Below, in pieces: positions 1 through 7,745 of a DNA stretch of 40,762 bases. The first letter of the stretch is position 1; each line of letters begins with the position of its first letter. Where the stretch lies: contig NZ_JANCLX010000055.1 of NCBI RefSeq assembly GCF_024295805.1, forward strand, positions 1-40,762, in the 5' to 3' direction. The translations under genes were made by a program, and so were the position numbers. The notes beneath the pieces were generated by a model. The model searched no databases. It was given only the letters and a program-made list of their open reading frames with translations, and had not been told where the DNA came from. This stretch comes from Streptomyces cucumeris (GTDB lineage: Bacteria; Actinomycetota; Actinomycetes; Streptomycetales; Streptomycetaceae).

Positions 1-2
1 TC

Positions 3-128
3 GCCGACGCCACCGAACAAGGCATCAACCGCATCAACCACAACCCACAACTGCCATGGTCCTTTCTCGCCCACACCGGCCTGACCATTCACCCAGCACA
101 CCCACTGAACTTACGAAAAGATCAGTAA
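3..128 (+). CDS. 3' end of unidentified gene
   Basis: An open frame enters from the left edge and ends at TAA 126-128, giving 41 residues that end in HPLNLRKDQ. The composition (many Asn, His and Pro, lower GC than the catabolic genes) looks coding, but I do not recognise the family. A mobile-element protein is possible given the transposase scraps that follow, but this is a guess. Confidence 0.4.
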   Translation, partial: ADATEQGINRINHNPQLPWSFLAHTGLTIHPAHPLNLRKDQ

Positions 129-208
129 GACGCCGTCTCATTGGGAGGGTTGAGGGGTCTGTGCAGGCTGGACCTGGCGTCAGGCAGCCGTCGGGGCCAA
201 CCGCACAC

Positions 209-310
209 CGCCGCTTCGCCGAGTGGAGTACCGCCCGGGTCTGGGCCAAGCTGCACCGCGTCGTCCTCGACGAACTCGGCTCGCGCGGCGGCTTGGACTG
301 GTCGCGCTGC
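209..310 (+). pseudogene. IS5-family transposase scrap
   Basis: The frame starting at 209 reads RRFAEWSTARVWAKLHRVV followed by LDELGSRGGLDWSR. This matches the conserved stretch just before the catalytic core of IS5-family (IS427-group) transposases, which usually reads like W..LH..LLDELG..G.LDWSR. No start codon, no DDE residues and no terminal repeats are visible, so this is a fragment only. Sequence on either side does not continue the transposase in any frame. Confidence 0.55.
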
Positions 311-399
311 CCGAGGACGCGGGTGCGCAGCCCCACGCGCCGCAGCCCGGGCGCCAGCCCCGCCGCCCGCGCCTGCCTCTGGCGCGAGCCCGGCGGTAG

Positions 400-522
400 C
401 ACCGTGCCATCCACGGGGCGGTCGCCGCTCGCCGCCCCGAACTCGCCCAGGCCTGGGCCACCGTGCACGTCGCCGAGGTCGGGCAGTGGCTACGGGGCGT
501 GGTCGAGCCCGAACGCCCATGA
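400..522 (+). pseudogene. possible GntR/FCD regulator C-terminal scrap
   Basis: The frame from 400 reads HRAIHGAVAARRPELAQAW, then HVAEVGQWLRGVV, ending at TGA 520-522. This resembles the end of an FCD ligand-binding domain (FadR/GntR family), which often reads HRAI..A...RDPE.A......H+..... . The frame is closed by a TAG directly upstream and there is no HTH part, so if real it is a relic. The assignment rests on a 40-residue resemblance. Confidence 0.3.
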
Positions 523-731
523 CGACCGCGGGGCCCTCGCCGCGCGCGTGACGCTGGGGGCGAATGCCCCCAGTTGCAGGCGATGAACACTGAGCAGAAC
601 ATGGAATCGAGTGCAAGGGGAACCGGGAACCCGTTGCCCGTCTGCCTGCCGGGCGCTCCGGCGGCTGGCCGCGAGACCGGCTGAGGGGCGAGAAGAGCCT
701 GATCTACGGGTGCTGGCGAGGAGTGAATTTC

Positions 732-1220
732 ATGGCCGAAAAGGTAATTGATGTCACGCTGGCAAGCATGACCAACACGGGTGACACCCGTGTCAATCCG
801 GTGGGTTTCATCATGACCGGCACGGCCCGAGCCGGAGACGACCAGCAAGTTTTCGATTCGGGGCTCCTCTTCGACAGGACGGAGGGGCAGCCCCTGAATT
901 CGAGTGGGGTGCAACGCATCAGCCCGGGCGAGAGTGTCACCTTCAATACGACGAAGCGACTTACCGTCTCCCACCCCGAAGAGGAGAGTGAGGGTCACCT
1001 CAAACAGATGCTGCTCATCAACGCAGATCTGACGCAAAAGATAGCTGCCACCGGAGGAGTCGAGATACGCCCCTACTTCGGCTGCTTCATGCGCAAGGTC
1101 CTTTTTGATGAGCTCGACGGATTTGAGACACGCGATGAACCGCACAGTATCTTCTTCGAGGGAATGAAGTGGAGTTTCACGTCGACCTTCACGATAAATG
1201 TGATTTCCTCGTCCGGTTAA
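732..1220 (+). CDS. hypothetical protein, 162 residues
   Basis: I chose the ATG at 732 because GAGGAG lies 8 bases upstream; an in-frame GTG exists at 723. The product begins MAEKVIDVTLASMTNTGDTR and is rich in Thr, Ser and acidic residues, with no signal peptide, no membrane helix and no motif I recognise. Alternating hydrophobic and polar residues suggest mostly beta structure. GC is clearly lower than in the catabolic genes downstream. A small Cys-rich gene follows 9 bases after the stop with its own Shine-Dalgarno, so the two are probably co-transcribed. Function unknown. Confidence 0.7.
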   Translation: MAEKVIDVTLASMTNTGDTRVNPVGFIMTGTARAGDDQQVFDSGLLFDRTEGQPLNSSGVQRISPGESVTFNTTKRLTVSHPEEESEGHLKQMLLINADLTQKIAATGGVEIRPYFGCFMRKVLFDELDGFETRDEPHSIFFEGMKWSFTSTFTINVISSSG

Positions 1221-1229
1221 GGAGACGCC

Positions 1230-1424
1230 ATGTGCCCCACCTGTCAGGACGAGGTCTACCTGTCCGATGACCGTCTCGGCCCCGACTGCGTGTGCGCGCA
1301 GTGCCTCGCCCGCCAGGCGCGCACCGCTGGCTACTCGCTCCCCGAGGAGTTCGCCGACGACCCGCAGGAGTGCACCACCCCCCCCCAGTGCGGATGGGCG
1401 CGCGCGATGGGCGCCGCCGCCTAG
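1230..1424 (+). CDS. small Cys-rich (zinc-ribbon-like) protein
   Basis: A 64-residue product preceded by a strong AAGGAG. It opens with MCPTC and continues with CVCAQC near residues 20-25 and further Cys at 48 and 54. The paired CxxC knuckles suggest a zinc-ribbon fold. It directly follows the 162-residue orphan gene, so the two may work together. Such small zinc-knuckle proteins are common beside mobile DNA in Streptomyces, but no function can be given. Confidence 0.55.
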   Translation: MCPTCQDEVYLSDDRLGPDCVCAQCLARQARTAGYSLPEEFADDPQECTTPPQCGWARAMGAAA

Positions 1425-1467
1425 GCAGCGCTCAGCGGGGCGGCCAACCGGTCGCCCCGCGCCCACA

Positions 1468-1659
1468 TCAGCCCGTGCACGTATCCGCATGCTTCCGCGC
1501 GGCGAACTGGCTTGGCGTAACGCCCGGGTTGAACTTCCGCATCCCGCACGCCGAGCACTCCAACCACTGACGCCCGCGGCCATCAGTCGTCACCCGCACG
1601 TAGCCGCGCCGCCCACGCGTAGGAATGGGCGGCTCAGACTTCTTCTTGCCCCACCGCAT
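1468..1659 (-). CDS. small C2HC zinc-finger-like protein
   Basis: I chose the ATG at 1659 because GGGAGG sits just upstream; a longer frame to 1716 has no such site. The 63-residue product starts MRWGKKKSEPPIPTRGRRGY, is very basic, and carries LECSACGMRK (Cys 35 and 38) plus RKHADTCTG (His 57, Cys 61), giving a plausible C-x2-C-x18-H-x3-C zinc site. A basic N-terminus with a zinc knuckle suggests nucleic-acid binding. It converges with the other Cys-rich small gene at 1230-1424. Family unknown. Confidence 0.55.
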   Translation of the reverse strand: MRWGKKKSEPPIPTRGRRGYVRVTTDGRGRQWLECSACGMRKFNPGVTPSQFAARKHADTCTG

Positions 1660-1735
1660 ACACCCTCCCTGGCTCGCCGTACCGGCATGGTCCAAGCGCC
1701 GTACCGCACACAGCAAGAGGACAGGTGCACCACTG

Positions 1736-1870
1736 GTAGGGCCGGTGGACTCGACGGTGGTGCGCGCGCATCAGCACGCGGCCGGAGCCCGTACCGACCC
1801 GCCGCCGGTTCCGGCGTCAGGGGGCGAAGCAGCAGAACACCAGGCCGAGCCGATCCCGGCGGACATTCCC
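1736..1870 (+). pseudogene. IS5-family transposase scrap (first DDE motif)
   Basis: The frame through 1745 reads VDSTVVRAHQHAAGARTDPP, the hallmark first-aspartate region of many IS5-family transposases. It becomes unrecognisable after about 1870. No inverted repeats or other transposase parts are seen nearby. In an intact enzyme this motif follows directly after the type of segment seen at 209-310, so the two scraps could be halves of one broken element, although they may also belong to different IS5 subgroups. Confidence 0.55.
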
Positions 1871-1965
1871 GTGCCCAAGGGCTGGGGCGGCAGCACCCAA
1901 GGCACCGGGGTCTCCGGTTCCTTGGGTGGTGCCTCGCTTCATTTCACCCGGCAGATGAGCCGATA

Positions 1966-2379
1966 TCAGGCGGCCCAGCCCCCGGTGGATCGCGCACTCG
2001 AGTTGAAGGTGAAGTAGAACCTGGTGCCGTTACGGACATCGCTGGCGACCACGGCCCAGCGGTTCGCCGCGGCCCATGTCCAGCCATTGCAGTACTGGTT
2101 TCCCGTACTCGGTTTGAAACAGACCGCGATATAACCGCTGACCTTCGGCATGATGTTGATGTCGGCGCAGCGGCTGGTGGTCACGAGATGACTGCCGTCG
2201 TACGGGAAGTACTTCTTACCGGCGGGTTTGATGTACGAGTGGACGACGTCGAAGCACGCCGCCGCCACCTTATTCCCGTCGTCCTTGGCGTCAGCAGCTA
2301 CGGCGCTGCCGCCGCTCAGCCCCGCCATCAGCAGCAGTCCGCTCGCGACTGCGGCGATTCTCTTGATGTGGTTTCCCAT
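1966..2379 (-). CDS. small secreted protein
   Basis: The product starts MGNHIKRIAAVASGLLLMAG and has a classic Sec signal peptide: a basic N-terminus, a hydrophobic core and an Ala-rich cleavage region ending near AVAADA, followed by a mature part of about 108 residues. GGGAG before ATG 2379 favours this start over an in-frame ATG 12 bases further upstream. The mature part has four Cys, enough for two disulfides, plus several Trp, Tyr and Phe. Those features are typical of small extracellular Streptomyces proteins. I do not recognise the family. Confidence 0.65.
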   Translation of the reverse strand: MGNHIKRIAAVASGLLLMAGLSGGSAVAADAKDDGNKVAAACFDVVHSYIKPAGKKYFPYDGSHLVTTSRCADINIMPKVSGYIAVCFKPSTGNQYCNGWTWAAANRWAVVASDVRNGTRFYFTFNSSARSTGGWAA

Positions 2380-2391
2380 GATCTCCCGCAT

Positions 2392-2797
2392 TCCTTCCCT
2401 TCGGGAAGATCCGCCCCCGGGAGAGCCGCCGATCCTATCGCGCCTCGGCGGATATCCGCCTCACCAACTCTTCCTCGGGAGCCCTTGAAGTGACTTCACT
2501 GATTCTGAAGCGGCGAGGCGCGGACCATCCTCTTGCATCGGGAAGCAGGAAACGAAGTCCATATCTTGCCAATGTGCATTCACGCTCTGTACGGCTCGGC
2601 CCGAAGGTGCCCCGGTGGCCGCTGTGAGAAATTCCGCTCGCTGTGCGGTGAACACGGAAGTGCCCCGAGCCGCCGGACCGCACGGGCACTCATGCTACGG
2701 AGATGATCAAGCCGATAGAACTCGTCATATTCGACTGCGACACTGTTTGGTGCGCGCCGGGCCCGCTGTCGGGGCCCATGCGGCAGCCGACCGGGAC
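2392..2797. other. intergenic stretch with severed gene
   Basis: No complete gene is visible. It holds the upstream region of the small secreted-protein gene (leftward) and the 5' stub of a HAD-hydrolase gene at 2703. The open frames in it are not protein-like. The join between the accessory strip and the catabolic island must lie close to 2750-2797. Confidence 0.5.
2703..2782 (+). pseudogene. 5' stub of HAD-superfamily hydrolase gene
   Basis: ATG 2703, with GGAG immediately before it, begins MIKPIELVIFDCDTVW. IFDCD is HAD motif I (DxD), the nucleophile loop that opens beta-phosphoglucomutase or phosphatase-like HAD proteins, normally IFDCDGVL. After about 17 residues the similarity stops and the frame runs out, while the convergent P450 gene ends at 2798. 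The rest of a protein of about 220 residues is missing, so the gene was probably cut at this point when the catabolic island arrived or rearranged. Confidence 0.5.
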
Positions 2798-4999
2798 TCA
2801 GAGGTCGAGGACGAGGCGGTCGCCCTGACATCGGCCGACGCAGACCATCATCGTGCGCCCGGCTCGGCGTTCCTCGTCGCTGAGGACGGAGTCCCGGTGC
2901 TCCGGTGTCCCGCCGAGCACACGGGTCTCGCAGGCGCCGCAGTACCCCTTCTCACAGTCGTAGGACAGGCCGCTCACCGCATCACGCAGGGCCTCGATGA
3001 GGCGGCGGTCGGCCGGAACATTGAGCGTGGCTCCTGTCCGCGCGAGCTGGACTGTGAAGGGCTGGTTCTTTCCGGCGACGAAGGCCGTCTCGAGGTCGTC
3101 GCCGGCGGTGAAGCGCTCCACGTGGAGCCGGTCGGTGAGATCCAGGCGGGCGCACTCGCGCTCGACAGCGGCCAGCATCGGCGGCGGTCCGCACGCGTAG
3201 ACGGCGGTGTCCGCGTCCAGTCCGTCCAGCAGTCGGGGGAGGTCCGGCAGCCCGGCCTCGTCCTGAGGGAGCAGGGTGAGCGCGTCGTCGGCGACGGCGG
3301 CGAGTTCGTCGGCGAGTGCCATCGTCGAGCGCGTGCGCCCGCCGTACACGACGGTCATGGGCGTGCCGCGTCGGGCGGCTTCGCGGGCCATGGCGAGGAT
3401 CGGTGTGACGCCGATGCCGCCGGCGAGGAACAAGTAGGACGGTGCCGGTGTGAGCGGGAAGTGGTTGCGTGGCCCGCGTACCGCGAACGTGGTTCCCGGG
3501 CGGGCCAGTTCGTGGAGTTCCACCGACCCGCCCCGGCCCTGGGGCTCGCGAAGGACGCCGATACGCCAGGTCGTGGCGTCGGCGGGGTCGCCGCACAGCG
3601 AGTACTGACGCAGCCTGCCCGAGGGCAGACGCAGCTCGATGTGCGCTCCGGGCCGCCATGCGGGGAGTTCACCTCCGTCCGGCAGGCTGAGGTCGACGGT
3701 GACGACGCCATCGGCGGCGGGGCGCACCGCGGTCACGCGCAGTGGCATGGGTGTGCTCAGCGCGCGGACCGCTCCGATCGGCGCGGTTGCCCGGGGACCG
3801 GGGGTGAAGACCGCCGGGACCGCGTCCCAGCCGGACTGGTTGCCGCGCGTCGGGTAGGGAACGAGGCCCTCTTCGATCACCCGGTAGTCGGGCAGCCGGG
3901 TCAGGATCTGCGTCATCATCGCGCGGAACATGGCTCGGGCGAGGTGGGCGCCGGCACACCGGTGCGAGCCGATCCCGAAGCTGAGGTGCCGACTGGCGTC
4001 GCGGTCCAGCCGGACCTGTTCGGGGTCGGGGAACACGGCGGGATCGTGGTTCGCGGCGACCCAGGGGATCAGCACCCGGTCGCCCGTGTGCATCGGGCAG
4101 CCGCCGACCTCGGCGTCCCCGGTGAGTGTGCGTGCCATCGACTGCGAAGGGGCGAACGCGCGGAGGAACTCCTCGGTGGCGGTGTCCAGCAGATCCGGGG
4201 AGTCGATGAGGCGCTGGCGCTGCTCGGTGTGGCGGGCGAGGTGGACGAGTGTGGATCCGGTCAGGGAGGTGGTGGTGTCGACACCGCCGGCGATGAGCAG
4301 GCCGATCACCGACACCAGCTCGTCCTCGCTGAACGCGCTGCCGTCGTCACGTCGGCTGGGCACCAGTGCGCTGACCGCGTCGGCCCGTGGTGCCGAGCGG
4401 CGCTCGGCGATCAGCTCGCGGATACGCCGGTCCATGTACGCCAGTCCGGCGGCCCCGCGTACGGCGCGCTCGCTGCCGGCCGGGGCGGCGAAGATGTCGT
4501 GGATCGGCCCGGCCAGCTCCGCCCAGTCCTCCTCGGGGAAGCCGAGCCAGTCCAGGGTGACCGCGGTCGGCAGAGGGTTGGTGAGGTCGCGGACGAGGTC
4601 GCAGGAGCCGAGCTCGATGAAGTCGTCCACGACGCGGGCGGCGTGGCGCTCGATCGTGGGTATCAGCTGTTCGACCGCCTGCGGGGTCAGCAGTGGGTTG
4701 ATCAGTTGCCGGTACTCGGCCGAACGCGGCGGGTCGAGCTCGATCGGATACTGTTCGAGCCCCGGTCCTTTGGGGATGACGATGCCGACCCCCTGCCCGC
4801 CGTGGTCGCTGCGGGCTGAGGAGAACGTCGCGTCATCGCGGGCGATGCGGGCCACATCGGCGTATCGCGTCGTGTAGTGGAAGCCGCCGTGAGCGGCCGA
4901 GCGGCCTACCGGGCAGGTATCACGGAAGCGCGCGTAGTAGGCGACCGGATCGGCATTGGCCTCGTCGGAGTGGTGGTCGAAGTCGATGTCGGCGGACAT
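2798..4999 (-). CDS. self-sufficient cytochrome P450-reductase fusion (CYP116B type)
   Basis: A single-chain monooxygenase of 733 residues. Residues 1-395 are the P450: I-helix AGGVDTTTS (237-245), EFLR as the ExxR motif (277-280) and heme loop FGIGSHRCAG with Cys 348. Residues about 415-640 are a phthalate-dioxygenase-reductase module: RQYSL for FMN (464-468), GGIGVTPI (527-534) and YACGPPPM for NAD(P)H. The C-terminus is a plant-type [2Fe-2S] ferredoxin with Cys 682, 687, 690 and 720. This order is that of P450RhF-like CYP116B enzymes, which hydroxylate or dealkylate aromatics and alkyl groups without partner proteins. I chose ATG 4999 because GGAG lies 9 bases upstream; in-frame starts exist at 5008 and 5086. 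It lies 132 bases downstream of the alcohol dehydrogenase gene on the same strand, so its product alcohol is probably that enzyme's substrate. Confidence 0.93.
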   Translation of the reverse strand: MSADIDFDHHSDEANADPVAYYARFRDTCPVGRSAAHGGFHYTTRYADVARIARDDATFSSARSDHGGQGVGIVIPKGPGLEQYPIELDPPRSAEYRQLINPLLTPQAVEQLIPTIERHAARVVDDFIELGSCDLVRDLTNPLPTAVTLDWLGFPEEDWAELAGPIHDIFAAPAGSERAVRGAAGLAYMDRRIRELIAERRSAPRADAVSALVPSRRDDGSAFSEDELVSVIGLLIAGGVDTTTSLTGSTLVHLARHTEQRQRLIDSPDLLDTATEEFLRAFAPSQSMARTLTGDAEVGGCPMHTGDRVLIPWVAANHDPAVFPDPEQVRLDRDASRHLSFGIGSHRCAGAHLARAMFRAMMTQILTRLPDYRVIEEGLVPYPTRGNQSGWDAVPAVFTPGPRATAPIGAVRALSTPMPLRVTAVRPAADGVVTVDLSLPDGGELPAWRPGAHIELRLPSGRLRQYSLCGDPADATTWRIGVLREPQGRGGSVELHELARPGTTFAVRGPRNHFPLTPAPSYLFLAGGIGVTPILAMAREAARRGTPMTVVYGGRTRSTMALADELAAVADDALTLLPQDEAGLPDLPRLLDGLDADTAVYACGPPPMLAAVERECARLDLTDRLHVERFTAGDDLETAFVAGKNQPFTVQLARTGATLNVPADRRLIEALRDAVSGLSYDCEKGYCGACETRVLGGTPEHRDSVLSDEERRAGRTMMVCVGRCQGDRLVLDL

Positions 5000-5131
5000 G
5001 GTGGGCATGCTCCACGTGCTCGGACCTGTGCGCGGTGTTGTCCGGCCGCGCCACCGGATGCCTGCTGCCTCATCGGTGTCGGTCACCCTAAGGTGTCGCC
5101 GTCACGTGTGACAACGTCTGGTGGATGACGT

Positions 5132-6211
5132 TCAGAAGGTCAGCACGGCCTTGCCGACCGAGCCGGAGCGGACCGCTGCAACAGCCTCGTTGATCCGCTC
5201 GAACGGGAAGTAGGTGATCATCTTCTCGACCGGGAAGCGGCCTTCGGCGTTGAGCTTCAGCAACTGGGGCAGGAACACCTGTGGCACGCTGGACCCGCCG
5301 ATGATGCCGGTGACACTGCGTCCGTTGAGAATGCTGCGCCACTCGAAGGTCATCGACTCGCTGGGACCGATGCCGATGACGCCGGCGCGGCCGAGCGGGC
5401 CGAGCGCCTCCACCGCGGTGCGCAGGACGTCCTCGCGGCCGGTTGTGTCGATCGCGAAGTCGAATCCGTCGGGGACGAGGGTGGTCAGTTGGTCGGCGGT
5501 CGCCCCGGCCGAGGAGTCGACGGTGTGCGTGGCTCCGAGGTCGCGGGCGGCCTTCAGTTTGGCCGGGTTCACGTCGACGGCGACGACCATGCAGGCGCTG
5601 AGCGAGGCGGCGATGATGGCGGCCACGCCGACAGCCCCTGCCCCGAACACCGCGATCGAGGAGCCGGGGCGCGGCTGTAGGACGTTGAGGACCCCGCCGG
5701 CTCCGGTCTGGAAGCCGCAGCCGAAGGGTCCGGCCCGTAGCAGGTCCAGCGATGGGTCGATCCTGACGATCGCCCGCTCCGGTGCGACGACGTGACTGGC
5801 GAAGGACGACTGCCCAAGGAAGTGGGCGTTGACCTCCCGCCCCGCGTGGGTCACCGCGGTGGAGCCGTCGGGTCGGCGGCCGGAGAAGTTCACTGTGTCG
5901 AAGGCGCGGCAGTAGGCGGGCGAGCCGGTGTCGCACAGCGTGCAGGTGCCGCAGGACGCGAAGGACATGGCGACGTGGTCGCCCGGGCGTACGGAGGTGA
6001 CGTGGGTGCCGACCTTCTCGACGATGCCCGACCCTTCGTGACCGAGCAGCGCGGGTGTGGGGAAGAAGGTGGCGAACTCAAGGTCGGTACCGCAGATCCC
6101 GGTGGCCGCCACGCGGACGAGCACCTCGTCCGGGCGGGGCTGGCCGAGGTCCACCTCGGTCAGTTCGAAGGGCTGTCCGGGCTTCTGCAGCAGAGCGGCG
6201 GTGGCGCGCAC
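5132..6211 (-). CDS. zinc-dependent alcohol dehydrogenase (aryl-alcohol type)
   Basis: A 359-residue medium-chain dehydrogenase that would oxidise an alcohol to an aldehyde with NAD. Catalytic zinc residues are visible as GICGTD (Cys 40) and GHEG (His 58, Glu 59). The structural zinc set is CGTCTLC plus a fourth Cys (87, 90, 93, 101). The Rossmann motif is GAGAVG. Overall it resembles benzyl-alcohol (XylB/AreB) dehydrogenases. Start GTG 6211 is preceded by GAGGAGG at 5-base spacing, which is better than the upstream ATG at 6274. It is the first gene of a leftward operon with the P450 and is divergent from the aldehyde dehydrogenase, so the three form a logical R-CH3 to R-CHO to R-COOH series. 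The substrate is inferred. Confidence 0.9.
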   Translation of the reverse strand: MRATAALLQKPGQPFELTEVDLGQPRPDEVLVRVAATGICGTDLEFATFFPTPALLGHEGSGIVEKVGTHVTSVRPGDHVAMSFASCGTCTLCDTGSPAYCRAFDTVNFSGRRPDGSTAVTHAGREVNAHFLGQSSFASHVVAPERAIVRIDPSLDLLRAGPFGCGFQTGAGGVLNVLQPRPGSSIAVFGAGAVGVAAIIAASLSACMVVAVDVNPAKLKAARDLGATHTVDSSAGATADQLTTLVPDGFDFAIDTTGREDVLRTAVEALGPLGRAGVIGIGPSESMTFEWRSILNGRSVTGIIGGSSVPQVFLPQLLKLNAEGRFPVEKMITYFPFERINEAVAAVRSGSVGKAVLTF

Positions 6212-6225
6212 AGGGCCTCCTCGGT

Positions 6226-6254
6226 GCCTCGCATTGTGAGACCGCATATTGACA
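6226..6254 (-). promoter_or_regulatory. two CAATRYG operator-like sites
   Basis: On the minus strand TGTCAATATGCGGT lies at 6254-6241 and TCACAATGCGAGGC at 6239-6226. Both fit the motif shared by the island's promoters (TYKCAATRYGNGAC). The first overlaps the rightward -35 and the leftward -10. The second starts at the expected leftward transcription start. Binding here could silence both directions. Confidence 0.55.
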
Positions 6255-6277
6255 TGCGCGATATGGCCGGTCAAGGT
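6246..6277. promoter_or_regulatory. overlapping divergent promoters
   Basis: Rightward: TTGACA 6249-6254, 17-base spacer, CAAGGT 6272-6277, predicting a start within a few bases of the aldehyde-dehydrogenase ATG at 6286 (a leaderless or nearly leaderless message). Leftward: TTGACC 6274-6269, 17-base spacer, CAATAT 6251-6246, giving a start near 6239 for the alcohol-dehydrogenase/P450 operon. Each -35 overlaps the opposing -10, so the two promoters share one 32-bp stretch. Confidence 0.5.
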
Positions 6278-6285
6278 TTGCTGCT

Positions 6286-7734
6286 ATGGCGGCTGTTGAC
6301 TTTCCTCCTTCCCAGCACTTCATCGACGGCGAATGGGTCGCGGCCCGCGACGGCGGCACGCTGGATGTCCTCGATCCGGCCACCCATCAGGTGATGACCA
6401 AGGTGGCACGGGCAGGCGGTGCCGATGTCGATGACGCGATCGCGGCGGCGCGCCGTGCCTTCCCCGCCTGGTCCGCGACCAACCCCAGCGAGCGCGGGGC
6501 GCTGCTCCGGCGCTGGGCCGACCTGGTCATGGCCGAAGTCGAGGCGCTCGCGGCCGTCGAGGCCCAGGACGTGGGCAAGCCGCTGTCCGGAGCCCGGACG
6601 AACATCTACATCTCCCACGGCATCATCGACTACTTCGCCGGTGCGGCCGACAAGCTCACCGGAGTCACGCTGCCGACCCGCAGCCCCGACTACCTGGGCT
6701 ACACGGTTCCCGAGCCGTACGGCGTGTGCGCCGTCGTCATCCCGTGGAACGTACCTGCCGTGCTCACCGCGGCGAACGTCGCGCCGGCGCTCGCCGCGGG
6801 CAACACGGTCGTCCTCAAGCCGTCCGAGGTCGCCCCGCTGGCTCCGTTCGCGCTCGCGGAACTCGCCCGGCGCGCCGGTTTCCCGCCGGGGGTCATCAAC
6901 GTCGTCGCGGGCCTCGGTCCCGAGGCGGGCGTCGCGCTCACCTCGCATTCGGACGTCGACCACATCAGCTTCGTCGGCTCCACCGCCACCGGGCGGGCGA
7001 TCATGGCGGCCGCCGCACAGAACCTCGTCCCGGTGAAGCTGGAACTCGGCGGCAAGTCGCCGAACGTGCTCTTCGCCGATGCCGACCTCGACACGGCGAT
7101 CCCCGCGATCACCGCCTCGATCACCGAGAACGCGGGGCAGAACTGTTACGCCGGTTCCCGGCTGCTCGTCCAGGCTTCGGTGCACGACGAGGTCGTGGAA
7201 CGGGTCGCGGCCGCCATGGCAGCGGTCAGGACCGGGCCCTGGGAAGCCGACCTGGACATGGGGCCGCTGGTCAGTGCCGCCCAGTTCGCCCGCGTCAGCG
7301 GCTTCCTCAAGGACGCCCCGCGTGAGGGGGCGCGGCTGGTCACCGGTGGCGCACCCACCGGCAACGGATGGTTCGTCCGGCCGACCGTGTACGACCGTGT
7401 GGACGCGGGCATGCGTATCGCCCGCGCAGAGATCTTCGGCCCGGTACTCGCCGTACAGTCCTTCCGCGACACCGCCGAGGCGACTGAGCTGATGAACGCA
7501 ACGGACTTCGGCCTGCTGGCCTGCGTCTGGACCAACGATGTCTCCCGGGCCCTGCGGCTGGCGAAGGACGTCCGCTCCGGGCAGGTGGCGGTCAACCAGT
7601 TCCATGACGCGGGAGTGATCGGCTTCCCCTTCAATATGCAAAAGGAGAGCGGCTTCAGCCGGGGGGGCGGGTACGCGGCGCTACGCGAATACACCCAGGA
7701 GAAGGGCGTGGCCATCCGGCTGCTGGCCAGTTGA
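6286..7734 (+). CDS. NAD(P)-dependent aldehyde dehydrogenase
   Basis: A full-length ALDH of 482 residues that would convert an (aryl)aldehyde to the acid. Visible are PWN (Asn 155), KPSE (Lys 178), general base Glu 253 in LELGGKSPN and nucleophile Cys 287 in NAGQNCYAG. The ATG at 6286 sits where transcription is predicted to start and has no Shine-Dalgarno, suggesting leaderless translation. It is divergent from the alcohol dehydrogenase and shares its operator sites. The stop overlaps a TTG that could start the following PucR-type regulator. Within the island it most likely takes the aldehyde made by the alcohol dehydrogenase, or the aldehyde released by the aldolase encoded at 21105; sequence cannot tell which. 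Confidence 0.92.
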   Translation: MAAVDFPPSQHFIDGEWVAARDGGTLDVLDPATHQVMTKVARAGGADVDDAIAAARRAFPAWSATNPSERGALLRRWADLVMAEVEALAAVEAQDVGKPLSGARTNIYISHGIIDYFAGAADKLTGVTLPTRSPDYLGYTVPEPYGVCAVVIPWNVPAVLTAANVAPALAAGNTVVLKPSEVAPLAPFALAELARRAGFPPGVINVVAGLGPEAGVALTSHSDVDHISFVGSTATGRAIMAAAAQNLVPVKLELGGKSPNVLFADADLDTAIPAITASITENAGQNCYAGSRLLVQASVHDEVVERVAAAMAAVRTGPWEADLDMGPLVSAAQFARVSGFLKDAPREGARLVTGGAPTGNGWFVRPTVYDRVDAGMRIARAEIFGPVLAVQSFRDTAEATELMNATDFGLLACVWTNDVSRALRLAKDVRSGQVAVNQFHDAGVIGFPFNMQKESGFSRGGGYAALREYTQEKGVAIRLLAS

Positions 7735-7745
7735 GTCCGGACACC

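Noticed and set aside
2615..4819. 734-codon open frame antisense to the P450 gene
   Set aside because: It mirrors a long GC-rich gene, has no Shine-Dalgarno and shows repetitive Gly/Arg/Val/Asp composition typical of an antisense shadow.
6271..7641. 456-codon frame antisense to the aldehyde dehydrogenase
   Set aside because: Shadow of a full-length ALDH with all catalytic residues.
7629..7642. CAATATG inside the aldehyde dehydrogenase gene, resembling the operator motif
   Set aside because: It lies within coding sequence near the 3' end (Phe-Asn-Met codons) and lacks the GAGAC half, so it is treated as chance background.
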